64,000 nt of DNA from Thermus composti (GTDB lineage: Bacteria; Deinococcota; Deinococci; Deinococcales; Thermaceae), in the NCBI RefSeq assembly GCF_014647535.1, contig NZ_BMPJ01000001.1, positions 83,641 through 147,640 on the forward strand, written 5' to 3'. The position numbers were made by a program, and so were the translations under genes. Under the pieces are notes generated by a model that saw only the letters and a list, made by a program, of their open reading frames with translations, made no database searches and was not told the DNA's origin. Below, one piece after another: positions 8,172 to 16,149 of the stretch. Every line of letters begins with the position of its first letter. The first letter of the stretch is position 1.

Positions 8172-9277
8172 CGCCGCACCTCCTTCCTGAGCTGGCTCGC
8201 CAGGTAGGGAATGACCACTACCGCCACCAGGAGGAGCAGGAGGATGCCGATGGCGGCCCCCTTGGCGAACTGGTTGCCCCGGAAGGCCAGGAGGTACATG
8301 TAGATGGCGGGCACATCCGTGGGGGCGTAGTCCAGCCCGGCCATGGCGAAGATGAGGTCAAAGATCTTGAGGGCGATGTGCCCCAGGACGATCATGGCCG
8401 AGAGGGTAATGGGGGCCAGCATGGGAAAGATGACCCGGCGGAAAAGCTGCCATTCGCTCGCCCCGTCCACCCGGGCGGCCTCGAGGACCTCCACCGGGAT
8501 CCCCCTGAGCCCCGCCAGGTAAAGGGCCATGGTGTACCCCGCCATCTGCCAGATGGCGGCCAGGATCACCCCCACCAGGGCCAGGCTGAACCCGTGGGTC
8601 TCGGGGTAGGGGAGAAGCTTAAGGCCCCGGCCTAAGGTGAAGGCCCAAAGGAGGAGCACCCCGGCGGAGAAGAGGGCCCAAAGGAAGCGCCTCCTTTCCC
8701 CTTCCCGGTAGGCGGCGTGGGCCACGTAAAGGAGGACCAAGGCCACGGCCAAGGCGGTGTAGAAGGGGAGGTGGTTCCAGTCAAAGACCAGGACCTGTTC
8801 CCGGGTGGCGAGCCAGGGGAAGGAAAGGGGCGGGAGGCCGAAGAGGGTGGGGAGGACGTTCACCCCGCCTTGGGGCTGGAGCATCCAGCGCCAGATGGTC
8901 CCCGTCACCACGAAGGAAAGGGCCATGGGGAAGAGGAAGACGGTGCGGAAGAATCCTTCCCCTTTAGGGGCTCTGTCCACCGCCAGGGCGAGAAGAAGCC
9001 CGAGGCCCAGGCTTCCCGCCATGAAGAAGAGGGTGAAGAAGATGAGGTTCACCACGCTTTGGCGGAAGCGCACGTCTACGAAGCCGGTGAAGAGCTCCCG
9101 GTAGTTCTCCAGCCCCACGAAGCGGAGCTCGGGCCTTAGGGCCAGGGCCTGGGCCGGGTCCTTGCCCCAGTCGGTGAGGGAGACCCAGAGGTTTTGCCCG
9201 ATGAAGCCGTAGACGAAGATGCCTATCGCCAAAAGCGAAGGTAGGAGGACCAAGAAGGCCGTGATGCGGTCGCGCAT
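8168..9277 (-). CDS. Sugar ABC transporter permease (MalF type)
   Basis: 369 residues. An N-terminal helix ([20 protein letters not shown]) is followed by seven or so further membrane segments, with an EAA loop ([20 protein letters not shown]) at ~265-285. It is longer than typical MalF-type permeases of this size class because of a periplasmic or loop region and extra helices in the middle (~150-225). It forms the translocation pore with the downstream permease. A strong hairpin separates it from the binding-protein gene, which probably makes the binding protein more abundant than the permeases. Confidence 0.9.
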   Translation of the reverse strand: MRDRITAFLVLLPSLLAIGIFVYGFIGQNLWVSLTDWGKDPAQALALRPELRFVGLENYRELFTGFVDVRFRQSVVNLIFFTLFFMAGSLGLGLLLALAVDRAPKGEGFFRTVFLFPMALSFVVTGTIWRWMLQPQGGVNVLPTLFGLPPLSFPWLATREQVLVFDWNHLPFYTALAVALVLLYVAHAAYREGERRRFLWALFSAGVLLLWAFTLGRGLKLLPYPETHGFSLALVGVILAAIWQMAGYTMALYLAGLRGIPVEVLEAARVDGASEWQLFRRVIFPMLAPITLSAMIVLGHIALKIFDLIFAMAGLDYAPTDVPAIYMYLLAFRGNQFAKGAAIGILLLLLVAVVVIPYLASQLRKEVRR

Positions 9278-9293
9278 GTTCCCTCGGGGAAAA

Positions 9294-9321
9294 CCCCGTG
9301 GGGGCCTAGGCCCCCACGGGG
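9294..9321 (-). terminator. Intercistronic GC hairpin after the binding-protein gene
   Basis: A perfect 13-bp inverted repeat: CCCCGTGGGGGCC (9294-9306), 2-base loop, GGCCCCCACGGGG (9309-9321). There is no clear T run on the minus strand. It lies 10 bases after the binding-protein stop and 16 before the permease start. It probably stabilises the upstream mRNA 3' end or causes partial termination, as is common in binding-protein operons. Confidence 0.6.
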
Positions 9322-9331
9322 GGAAGGGGCC

Positions 9332-10567
9332 TTAGCGGCCCAGGCCCACCTGGTCGGCGATGGCCTGGGCGGCGTTGGCCGCCGCCTGGGGGTTCTTGGT
9401 CTGGAGGAAGATCTCCATCACCGTGCCGAACTGGCTCATGAAGCTTTCCGGCGCCACCGCCCCGTGGACCAGGGAGCCCACGATGCGGTTAGACCGCCAG
9501 TCCTTCATGGCGGACTGGCCGTAGGCGTTGTACTTGCTGGGGTCGGAGTCCAGCCGGGCGGCGATGGAGCCCTTGAGGGGGTTGAAGGTGTCCTGCCCCT
9601 CCTTGGAGCCCACGAGCCTGAGCCAGTTGAGGGCGTTTTGCCGGTTCTTGGCCCCCTTGGGCAGGCCAAAGGAGTCGGAGAGCATCATGAAGACCCCCTG
9701 GGTGCCGGGGGAGGGGGCCCAGGCGAAGTCGGTCCCGGGCTTGAGCTTGAGGGTGGTGGCCATGTAGCCCGCCGCCCAGTCGCCCATGATGTTGAAGGCG
9801 GCCTGCCCCTGGACCACCCGGTCCACCGCCTGCTGCCAGGAAAGCCCGGAGGCGTCCGGGTTGGCGCAGCTCAGGACCTTGCCGAAGGTGTCCCAGACCG
9901 CCACCGCCTTGGGATCGGTGAACTTCAGCTTGCCCCTCCAGAGGTTGTTCCAGCCGTCGGGGCCTAAGGTGGCCAGGGCCACGCTCTCCCAGAGGTGCTG
10001 CTGGGTCCAGTTCTCCCCTAGGGCCAGGGGGGCCTGCACGCCTTTGCGCTTCAGGGCCTCGCAGGTGGCTAGGAACTCGGCCCAGGTCCTGGGCGGGGTG
10101 ACCCCCCACGCCCTGAGCCTGGCGGGGATGTACCACATGACGTTGGAGCGGTGGATGTTCACCGGCACACTCCAGATCCCGCCCTTGTAGGAGATGAGGT
10201 CAATGAGCCCCTTGGGAAAGACCTGGAGCCACCCTTCTTGGCGGAAGAGGGGGGTGAGGTCCTCCATCCGGTTCGCCACCACCCAGGTGCCGATGAGCTC
10301 CATGCCGGCGTGCACCTGGAAGGTGTCCGGGGGGTCCCCGCCCAGCATCCGGGTCTTGAGGACGGCGCGGGCGTTCACCCCGGCCCCGCCCGTCACCGTG
10401 CCGTTGATGACCTCCACCCCAGGGTACTTTTGCTTGTAGAGCCGGATCAGGGCCTCCAAAGCGGGGCCTTCGTCCCCCGCCCACCAGGAGAAGATCTCAA
10501 GCTTGCCTCCTTGGGCCAGGGCGCTAAGCCCCAGGACCACGCCGATCGCCAAAAGCCACTTCCGCAT
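9332..10567 (-). CDS. Glucose/mannose ABC transporter substrate-binding protein
   Basis: 411 residues. A signal peptide ([20 protein letters not shown]) ends near residue 20-22; the mature protein starts [20 protein letters not shown]. It closely matches the T. thermophilus glucose/galactose-binding protein in my memory, including [36 protein letters not shown] and [16 protein letters not shown]. It captures the sugar outside the membrane for the two permeases downstream. ATG 10567 is chosen because GGAGGT lies just upstream; the ATG 12 bases earlier overlaps that Shine-Dalgarno. It overlaps the 3' end of the ROK gene by 44 bases. Confidence 0.93.
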   Translation of the reverse strand: MRKWLLAIGVVLGLSALAQGGKLEIFSWWAGDEGPALEALIRLYKQKYPGVEVINGTVTGGAGVNARAVLKTRMLGGDPPDTFQVHAGMELIGTWVVANRMEDLTPLFRQEGWLQVFPKGLIDLISYKGGIWSVPVNIHRSNVMWYIPARLRAWGVTPPRTWAEFLATCEALKRKGVQAPLALGENWTQQHLWESVALATLGPDGWNNLWRGKLKFTDPKAVAVWDTFGKVLSCANPDASGLSWQQAVDRVVQGQAAFNIMGDWAAGYMATTLKLKPGTDFAWAPSPGTQGVFMMLSDSFGLPKGAKNRQNALNWLRLVGSKEGQDTFNPLKGSIAARLDSDPSKYNAYGQSAMKDWRSNRIVGSLVHGAVAPESFMSQFGTVMEIFLQTKNPQAAANAAQAIADQVGLGR

Positions 10568-11717
10568 ACCTACCTCCATTGCGACGTGGGCTTTCCGCCC
10601 ACAGGCCGCCCAGCTCAAAGAACCGCGCCAAGAAGAGGCTCGCCCCGCCCACCGCCGCCGCCAGGTGCCCGTAGGAGGAGGGTTGGACCGGAAGGGTGCG
10701 GTGGGCCTGCAAAAAGGCGTGGGCCTCGAGGGCCCGGCGCATAGGGCCTTCCAGAAAGGGGAAAAGCTCCGCCGCCTTGCCCCCCACCACCACCCGGGCG
10801 GGGTCGTAGGCCACCGCCAGGTTGGCGAGGAACCGGCCCAAGGCCTCCCCCAGGTGGGCCAAGGAGGCCTGGACCAAGGGGTCACCCTCCTGGGCCTGGG
10901 CCCTTAGGGTGTCCACGTCCTCCGCCTCACCCCCGAGGGCCCGGTGGTGTTGGAGCAGGGCCTCGAGGCTAAGCTCGGTTTCCAGGCATCCTTTCCGGCC
11001 GCAGGCGCAGCGCCTTTCCCCCTGGCCTTGCCAGTGGCCCACCTCCCCTGCCGCGCCGTTTGCGCCCCGGAGGAGGCGGCCTTCCGCCACCACCCCCACC
11101 CCGAGGCCCGTGCTCAACACCAGGTAAGCCAGGTTCTCCTCCCCGTGGAAGAAGACCTCGGAGAGGGCGGAGGCCTTGGCGTCGTTTTCCGCCAGGGTGG
11201 GCAGGGGGAAGTCGGCCAGGAGGTCCTTTAGGCTGAGCTCTCGCCAGCCCAGGTTGGGGGCGAAGAGGAGCCTTTCCCCCACCACCACCCCGGGCAGGGT
11301 AAAGCCCAGCCCCAAGGCCCCTTCCGTCTTGGGTAAGGCCTCCTGGAAAAGCCGAGCGAAGCGCTCCTCGGGGCCTGCTGCTTTGGGGTGGCGCCACTCC
11401 TTGGCCCAGATCACCTCCCCCCGCCAGTCCAGGGCCAGGAGGACCGTGCCCTCCACGCCCACCTCCGCCCCCAGGGCGAAGCGGGCCCCTGGGCGCAGGT
11501 GCAAAAGGGTACCGGGACGGCCCAGAGGCGGCGAGGTGAAGGCCCCTTCCTCCAGGAGGCCTTCCTGCAGGAGCTCCTCCACCAGACGGCTCACCGCGCT
11601 TTTGGCCAAGCCCGTGAGCCGGGAGAGGTCGGCGCGGGTGAGGGGGCCCCGCCGCAGGTGGCTCAGGATGGCCCGGCGGTTTAGCCTACGGATTTCCTGC
11701 GTGTCCCCCTTGCGCAC
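10524..11717 (-). CDS. ROK-family transcriptional repressor
   Basis: 397 residues. Residues ~1-75 are a winged helix ([20 protein letters not shown]). The rest is a ROK sugar-kinase-like domain with the zinc motif CACGRKGC preceded by [10 protein letters not shown]. It probably represses the sugar importer operon that it heads and responds to glucose or a derivative. GTG 11717 is chosen because AAGGAGG lies 9 bases upstream and the promoter lies before that. The 3' end reaches 44 bases into the binding-protein gene and contains a small hairpin (10586-10602). Confidence 0.88.
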   Translation of the reverse strand: MRKGDTQEIRRLNRRAILSHLRRGPLTRADLSRLTGLAKSAVSRLVEELLQEGLLEEGAFTSPPLGRPGTLLHLRPGARFALGAEVGVEGTVLLALDWRGEVIWAKEWRHPKAAGPEERFARLFQEALPKTEGALGLGFTLPGVVVGERLLFAPNLGWRELSLKDLLADFPLPTLAENDAKASALSEVFFHGEENLAYLVLSTGLGVGVVAEGRLLRGANGAAGEVGHWQGQGERRCACGRKGCLETELSLEALLQHHRALGGEAEDVDTLRAQAQEGDPLVQASLAHLGEALGRFLANLAVAYDPARVVVGGKAAELFPFLEGPMRRALEAHAFLQAHRTLPVQPSSYGHLAAAVGGASLFLARFFELGGLWAESPRRNGGRYAEVAFGDRRGPGA

Positions 11718-11730
11718 CCAGTGCCGCCTC

Positions 11731-11780
11731 CTTAGTTCGTTCTCAGGACTAAGTAAACCACCGCCCGCCCTGTCCGTCAA
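11731..11780 (-). promoter_or_regulatory. Promoter and probable operator of the ROK/sugar operon
   Basis: Minus strand: -35 TTGACG (11775-11780), exact 17-base spacer, -10 TTTACT (11752-11757). A palindrome CTTAGT-N11-ACTAAG (11731-11736 and 11748-11753) overlaps the -10 and the expected transcription start. A repressor bound there would block initiation, which suggests autoregulation by the ROK protein. Confidence 0.65.
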
Positions 11781-11784
11781 GCCC

Positions 11785-11814
11785 TTGCCTTTTGGGCGCA
11801 AGAGGCCTTAGCCT
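11785..11814 (+). promoter_or_regulatory. Probable promoter of the riboswitch/btu operon
   Basis: -35 TTGCCT (11785-11790), 18-base spacer, -10 TAGCCT (11809-11814). Transcription would start near 11821, about 35 bases before the riboswitch P1 stem. It is divergent from the ROK promoter. Confidence 0.45.
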
Positions 11815-11855
11815 GGAGGCGAGGCCCGCTAGGGCCTAAAAGCCAAGGTCCCGTA

Positions 11856-11990
11856 GCCCTGGTGCCTGGGCGCGTAGTCCAGGCTTAAAGTGGGGAAGTC
11901 CGGTGCGAGTCCGGCGCTGTCCCGCAACGGTAACCGGCCCAAGCTTCGCGCCCTTCTTCGCAGGCCGGAAGCCCGAATGCCTGCCAGGGC
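11856..11990 (+). ncRNA. Cobalamin riboswitch aptamer
   Basis: The conserved B12-element core is visible: GGGAAGTCCGGTGCGAGTCC (11893-11912), then GCTGTCCCGCAACGGTAA (11915-11932). Downstream, GCCGGAAGCCCGAATGCCTGCC (11964-11985, read as a B12-box-like segment) follows. GCCCTGG (11856-11862) and CCAGGGC (11984-11990) pair perfectly as the closing P1 stem. It lies in the leader of the vitamin B12 uptake genes, so adenosyl- or methylcobalamin binding should turn these genes off. Confidence 0.93.
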
Positions 11991-12058
11991 CGCCCACCCT
12001 TCCCCGGGGTGGGCACCTCACGCGGATGGGGGAGCCAGGGGGCGAAGGAAGCCTTTTG

Positions 12059-12082
12059 CCCCTGCCTCCCGGCAGGGGTTTT
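12059..12082 (+). terminator. Riboswitch-controlled terminator
   Basis: CCCCTGCC (12059-12066), loop TCCC, GGCAGGGG (12071-12078), then TTTT (12079-12082). It lies between the aptamer and btuF, about 50 bases before the start codon, as expected for transcriptional attenuation. A further hairpin (GCCCACCC 11992-11999 with GGGTGGGC 12007-12014) lies between aptamer and terminator. Confidence 0.8.
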
Positions 12083-12130
12083 CCCTACCTCCCCCGGGGC
12101 TTTGGCCCTAGCGGCTTTAGGGAGGTAGGC

Positions 12131-12982
12131 ATGAGGCGGTTTTTGGCTTTTCTGGCAGTCCTTTCGGCTTTGGTCTTCGCCTTTCCCCTCACCCTCACCG
12201 ACGACCTAGGGCGTCAGGTTACCCTTAAAGCGCCTCCCAAGCGGATCGTCACCATGCTGCCCTCGGTCACGGAGACGGTCTGCGCTTTGGGGGCCTGCGA
12301 CCGGCTGGTGGCCACGGACGACTACTCCGACTGGCCGGAAAGCGTCAAAAGGCTCCCTAAGGCGGGAGGGCTTTACAACCCCAATCCCGAGCTCATCGTC
12401 TCCTTGAAGCCCGACCTGGTCCTCGTCTCCCGCTACGGGAGGCTTTACGAGACCCTGGAGCGGGCGGGCCTCACCGTCTTTGCGGTGAAGACCGAGACCT
12501 ACGAGGACATCTTCAAGACGGTGCGCACCCTGGGGAAGCTTCTCGGCCTTCCCGCCCAGGCGGAAGGTTTGGTGGCCAGGATCCAGAAGGAGGTTTACCA
12601 GGAGGAGGCCCGGGCGGCCAAGGCCAAGGCCCGTCCCCGGGTCTACTACGAGATTGACCCCACCCCCTACACCGCAGGCCCGGAGAGCTTCATCGGGGTC
12701 CTCATCCAGAAGGCCCGGGGGGTGAACATCGTCCCCAAGGAGCTGGGGCTTTTCCCCAAAATCTCCCCGGAGTTCGTGGTGCAGAAAAACCCCGAGGTCA
12801 TCGTGGCCACCTACCCAAACGCCCTGGAGACGATCCGCAGGCGGCCGGGGTGGGACCGGATAAGCGCCGTGCGGAACGGGCGCATCTGCGTCTTCACGGG
12901 CGGGGAGGACAGCCTCCTCTCCCGCCCCGGCCCCCGGGTGGCCCAGGGGCTTAGGCTTTTGGTGGACTGCTTCCACAGGTAG
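12131..12982 (+). CDS. btuF: Vitamin B12 ABC transporter substrate-binding protein
   Basis: 283 residues. The signal peptide MRRFLAFLAVLSALVFAFP is followed by the helical-backbone-type binding protein fold: LTDDLGRQVTLKAPPKRIV, then LPSVTETVCALGACDRLVA, then LKPDLVLVS. It binds cobalamin or a corrinoid in the periplasm and passes it to BtuCD. ATG 12131 is preceded by GGAGG (12121-12125) and by the riboswitch leader; a longer open frame starting in the riboswitch is not credible. First gene of the btuFCD operon. Confidence 0.92.
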   Translation: MRRFLAFLAVLSALVFAFPLTLTDDLGRQVTLKAPPKRIVTMLPSVTETVCALGACDRLVATDDYSDWPESVKRLPKAGGLYNPNPELIVSLKPDLVLVSRYGRLYETLERAGLTVFAVKTETYEDIFKTVRTLGKLLGLPAQAEGLVARIQKEVYQEEARAAKAKARPRVYYEIDPTPYTAGPESFIGVLIQKARGVNIVPKELGLFPKISPEFVVQKNPEVIVATYPNALETIRRRPGWDRISAVRNGRICVFTGGEDSLLSRPGPRVAQGLRLLVDCFHR

Positions 12983-12984
12983 CC

Positions 12985-14007
12985 GTGGTCCTCGCCCTTC
13001 CCCTAAGACGGGGCCTGGTCTTCCTGGGCCTGGGGGGCCTTTTGGGCCTAGCCCTGGTCCTGGGGGTGGGGGTGGGGGCGGTGGGGGTTCCGCCCCTCGA
13101 GGTGGTCCAAGCCCTTCTGGGCCTCAAGGAAAACCCCATCGTCACCGAGCTCCGCCTGCCCCGGGTGCTGGGCGGGGTTCTGGTGGGGGCGGCCTTGGGG
13201 GCGGCGGGGGCGGTGCTCCAGGGGCTTTTCCGGAACCCCCTGGCCGACCCCTACCTCATGGGGGCGGCCTCGGGGGCGGCTTTTGGGGTCACCCTTCTGG
13301 CCGCCTTCGGAGGGGGGCTCGCCCCGGCCTTCGCCCAGCACGCCGTCTTTCAGGGCCTCGGCCTTTCCGCCACCCTGGCGGGGTTTTTGGGGGCTTTGGG
13401 GGCCACCCTCCTCACCCTAGTCCTCGCCGGGGGGGTGGCCCGCACGGGGGAGCTGGTCCTGGCGGGGGTGGTGGTGGGGAGCGTCCTCACCGGGCTCACC
13501 ACCTACCTGATGCTCCAGGACGCCGACCGGGTGCGGGCGGTCTTCGCCTACACCCTGGGCAACCTGGCCTTTCTGGGGTGGCCGGGGGTGCGGGGGCTTG
13601 GCCTCTTCCTTCTTCTCGGCCTTCCCCCCCTTCTCCTCCTGGGCCGGGCCTTGAACGCCTTGCAGCTGGGCGAGGAGGTGGCCCAAAGCCTGGGGCTTCC
13701 CCTTGGGGGACTTAAGCTTCTCCTCCTCCTTGCGGCAAGCCTCCTCACCGCCAGCGCCGTGGCCCAGGCGGGGATCATCGGCTTCGTGGGCCTCATCGTC
13801 CCCCACCTCCTCAGGCGGCTTCTTGGGGAGGACTACCGCCTTCTTCTACCCGCCAGCGCCCTTCTGGGCGGGGCGCTTTTGGTCCTGGCGGACCTCCTCG
13901 CCCGCACCCTCACCCGGCCGGCGGAGCTTCCCGTGGGGGTGGTGACCACCCTTTTGGGCGGACCCTTCTTCCTCTATCTCCTTTGGAGGCAGCGTGGCCG
14001 GGCTTGA
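12985..14007 (+). CDS. btuC: Vitamin B12 ABC transporter permease
   Basis: 340 residues of the FecCD/BtuC permease family with about ten membrane helices. Family motifs include LRLPRVLGGVLVGAALGAAG near residue 52 and GFVGLIVPHLLRRLLGEDYR near 265, the ATPase-coupling region. GTG 12985 starts two bases after the btuF stop. It forms the cobalamin channel with BtuD. The assignment to B12 rather than iron-siderophore comes from the upstream riboswitch. Confidence 0.92.
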   Translation: MVLALPLRRGLVFLGLGGLLGLALVLGVGVGAVGVPPLEVVQALLGLKENPIVTELRLPRVLGGVLVGAALGAAGAVLQGLFRNPLADPYLMGAASGAAFGVTLLAAFGGGLAPAFAQHAVFQGLGLSATLAGFLGALGATLLTLVLAGGVARTGELVLAGVVVGSVLTGLTTYLMLQDADRVRAVFAYTLGNLAFLGWPGVRGLGLFLLLGLPPLLLLGRALNALQLGEEVAQSLGLPLGGLKLLLLLAASLLTASAVAQAGIIGFVGLIVPHLLRRLLGEDYRLLLPASALLGGALLVLADLLARTLTRPAELPVGVVTTLLGGPFFLYLLWRQRGRA

Positions 14008-14746
14008 GGCCAAGGGGATCGTTGGGCCCTACGCCCTTAAGGGGGTGGACCTAAGGCTTGCCCCCGGGGAGTGGCTTGCCCTTTTGGGCCCCAACGGCTC
14101 GGGCAAGACCACCCTTTTGCGGGTGATGGCGGGGCTTCTTCGGCCCCGGGCGGGGAGCGTTTGGCTAGAGGGGAAGCCCCTTTGGGCCTACGGGACCTAC
14201 CAGAGGGGACGGCTTCTCGCCTACCTGCCCCAAAACGGCCCTTACCCCGAGGGGCTTTTGGTGGAGGAGGTGGTGCGCTTGGGGAGGCTTCCCCACCTGG
14301 GGCTTTGGCGACGGGAGGGGAAGGAGGACCTTAAGGCCGTGGCCTGGGCCATGGCGGTGACCGGGACGGAGGGCTTTAAAGGGCGGCTTCTTTCCACCCT
14401 TTCCGGGGGGGAAAGGCAGAGGGTCCTTTTGGCCCGGGCCTTGGCGGCGAGGCCCCGCTACCTCCTTCTGGACGAGCCCACCACCTACCTGGACCTGGAG
14501 CACCAGTACGCCCTTCTCCTCCTCCTAAAGGACCTGGCCGCCCAGGGCCTTGGCATCCTTTCCGTGCTCCACGACCCCAACCAGGCCGCCTTGGCCCACC
14601 GGGTGGCGGTGCTCAAGGAAGGGCGCCTCCTCGCCCAGGGCCCTCCCCGGGCGGTGCTCCGGGAGGAACTCCTCACCGCCCTTTACGGCCCCAGGGTGCG
14701 GGTGACCCTTCTGGAGGGGAGGCCCCATGTCTATTTGGACGGATAG
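13994..14746 (+). CDS. btuD: Vitamin B12 ABC transporter ATP-binding protein
   Basis: 250 residues. Walker A GPNGSGKT at ~34-41, Q-loop YLPQNGPYPEG, signature LSGGERQR at ~137-144, Walker B YLLLDEPT, and switch His in SVLHDPNQA. It energises cobalamin import through BtuC. GTG 13994 overlaps btuC by 14 bases. Confidence 0.93.
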   Translation: MAGLEAKGIVGPYALKGVDLRLAPGEWLALLGPNGSGKTTLLRVMAGLLRPRAGSVWLEGKPLWAYGTYQRGRLLAYLPQNGPYPEGLLVEEVVRLGRLPHLGLWRREGKEDLKAVAWAMAVTGTEGFKGRLLSTLSGGERQRVLLARALAARPRYLLLDEPTTYLDLEHQYALLLLLKDLAAQGLGILSVLHDPNQAALAHRVAVLKEGRLLAQGPPRAVLREELLTALYGPRVRVTLLEGRPHVYLDG

Positions 14747-15059
14747 GGCGAGGCTTTACGTGCGGGGACGGGCCTTCCTCCTGGACCTGGGAGAGGAGGT
14801 GGCCTTTTACACGGAAAGCGGTCCCAAAAGGGCCCGCTACCTCCTGGTGGGCAGGCTTTCCCCGCCGGAGTGGTTTAGGCTCGGCCTTCCCCGCCAGGGG
14901 GTTCTCCACTACCCCCTGGCCGTGGACCCCCTGGCCTTCCTTTGGGAAGGGGAGACCCTGGTCTTCCCGGGCCTAAGGGTCTACCTGGCGGGTCCTCCGC
15001 CCTTCGTGGAGACCCCCTACTACGCCTGGCCCTTGACGGAGGGGGTGGGCCCGGGGTAG
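14727..15059 (+). CDS. Small unknown protein of the btu operon
   Basis: 110 residues, starting at ATG 14727 inside the end of btuD (20-base overlap), so it should be co-transcribed and translationally coupled. It is soluble, with no signal peptide or cysteines, and is rich in Leu, Gly, Pro and aromatic residues. Features such as RARLYVRGRAFLLDLGEEV and FYTESGPKRARYLLVGRL suggest a compact beta-rich domain. I do not recognise the family. Position suggests a role linked to cobalamin uptake or use; this is inference. Confidence 0.65.
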   Translation: MSIWTDRARLYVRGRAFLLDLGEEVAFYTESGPKRARYLLVGRLSPPEWFRLGLPRQGVLHYPLAVDPLAFLWEGETLVFPGLRVYLAGPPPFVETPYYAWPLTEGVGPG

Positions 15060-15067
15060 GGTGTCCT

Positions 15068-15083
15068 TACCGACCGGTTGGTC
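15068..15083 (+). promoter_or_regulatory. PfmR-like TetR operator
   Basis: TACCGACCGGTTGGTC is a pseudo-palindrome 14 bases before the SDR start codon. It fits the consensus TACCGACCGNTNGGTN that I remember for PfmR, a T. thermophilus TetR-family repressor of phenylacetate and fatty-acid genes. A bound repressor here would block transcription or the ribosome-binding region of the SDR gene. Confidence 0.6.
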
Positions 15084-15097
15084 GTGAGGAGGTGGGC

Positions 15098-15835
15098 ATG
15101 CGGCTCAAGGACAAGGTGGTCCTCATCACCGGGGCGGCCCACGGCATCGGCCGGGCCACCCTGGAGCTTTTCGCCAAGGAGGGGGCGAGGCTTGTCGCCT
15201 GCGACATTGAGGAAGGCCCCTTGAGCGAGGCGGCCTCGGCCACGGGGGCCATGCCCCTTAGGATGGACGTGGCCGATCCTTCCTCGGTGGAGGAGGGCTT
15301 CCGGCGGGCTTTGGCGGAGTTTGGCCGCCTGGACGGGGTGGTGCACTATGCCGGGATCACCCGGGACAACTTCCACTGGAAGATGCCCCTCGAGGACTGG
15401 GACCTGGTCCTCCGGGTGAACCTCACGGGAAGCTTCCTGGTGGCCAAGGCGGCCTCGGAGGCCATGCGGGAGAAAAACCCTGGGAGCATCGTCCTCACCG
15501 CGAGCCGGGTCTATTTGGGGAACCTGGGGCAGGCCAACTACGCCGCCTCCAAGGCGGGGGTGGTGGGGCTTACCCGGACCTTGGCCCTGGAGCTTGGGCG
15601 GTACGGGATAAGGGTGAACGCCTTGGCCCCTGGGTTCATTGAGACGCGGATGACGGCCAAGGTGCCGGAGAAGGTGCGGGAGAAGGCCATCGCCGCCACC
15701 CCCTTGGGCCGGGCGGGGAAGCCTTTGGAGGTGGCCTACGCGGCCCTCTTTTTGGTCTCGGACGAGTCTAGCTTCATCACCGGGCAGGTGCTCTTCATAG
15801 ACGGGGGGAGGACCATCGGGGCGGCTCCCGCCTGA
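15098..15835 (+). CDS. SDR-family reductase (3-oxoacyl-ACP reductase-like)
   Basis: 245 residues. NAD(P) motif TGAAHGIG at ~12-19, NAG-like HYAG, and the YAASK active-site pair at ~145-149. It matches a structurally studied T. thermophilus FabG-like protein in my memory. In an ungapped alignment to FabG the catalytic Ser position falls on Ala, with a Ser one residue on (LTASRVYLGN). The start ATG 15098 has GGAGG upstream. The PfmR-like operator suggests a role in fatty-acid or aromatic-acid degradation rather than general fatty-acid synthesis. It is separate from the btu operon upstream. Confidence 0.88.
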   Translation: MRLKDKVVLITGAAHGIGRATLELFAKEGARLVACDIEEGPLSEAASATGAMPLRMDVADPSSVEEGFRRALAEFGRLDGVVHYAGITRDNFHWKMPLEDWDLVLRVNLTGSFLVAKAASEAMREKNPGSIVLTASRVYLGNLGQANYAASKAGVVGLTRTLALELGRYGIRVNALAPGFIETRMTAKVPEKVREKAIAATPLGRAGKPLEVAYAALFLVSDESSFITGQVLFIDGGRTIGAAPA

Positions 15836-15873
15836 GGGCATCCCGTGGCGGCGGGAGGGTGTAGGCTTAGGGC

Positions 15874-16149
15874 ATGCGGATCCTCGGCTGGTTCCTCCTC
15901 CTTGCGGGGCTCGTCCTCGCCTGGTTTCTTCTTAGCCCCTTCGTGGCCATCCTCCTCGCCCTCTTCGCCCTCCCCTTAGCCCTCCTCCTCGCCGCCTTGG
16001 CCCTTCCCTTAGCCCTCTTCCTCACCCTTTTGGGGGCTTTCCTTAGCCTTTTGGGCTTCTTCGTGAAGTGGCTCTTGCCCTTGGGGCTTCTCCTCCTCGC
16101 CCTCTGGCTCCTTTTAAGCCCAAGGAGGCCCGTTCCTGAGGGGTGGTGA
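15874..16149 (+). CDS. Small hydrophobic membrane protein
   Basis: 91 residues, nearly all Leu, Ala, Phe and Val, with about three membrane segments and short repeats of the form LALPLALLL. The ATG at 15874 lies 6 bases behind TAGGCT (15862-15867), giving a leaderless mRNA. Its TGA overlaps the ATG of the downstream serine hydrolase, so they form an operon. No family is recognised. A frame on the other strand is an antisense shadow. Confidence 0.6.
   Translation: MRILGWFLLLAGLVLAWFLLSPFVAILLALFALPLALLLAALALPLALFLTLLGAFLSLLGFFVKWLLPLGLLLLALWLLLSPRRPVPEGW

Noticed and set aside
10200..10484. Open frame inside the sugar-binding protein gene
   Set aside because: Out-of-frame shadow of a well-supported gene.
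12951..13145. Minus-strand frame at the btuF/btuC junction
   Set aside because: Thr/Arg/Pro-rich shadow of btuC.
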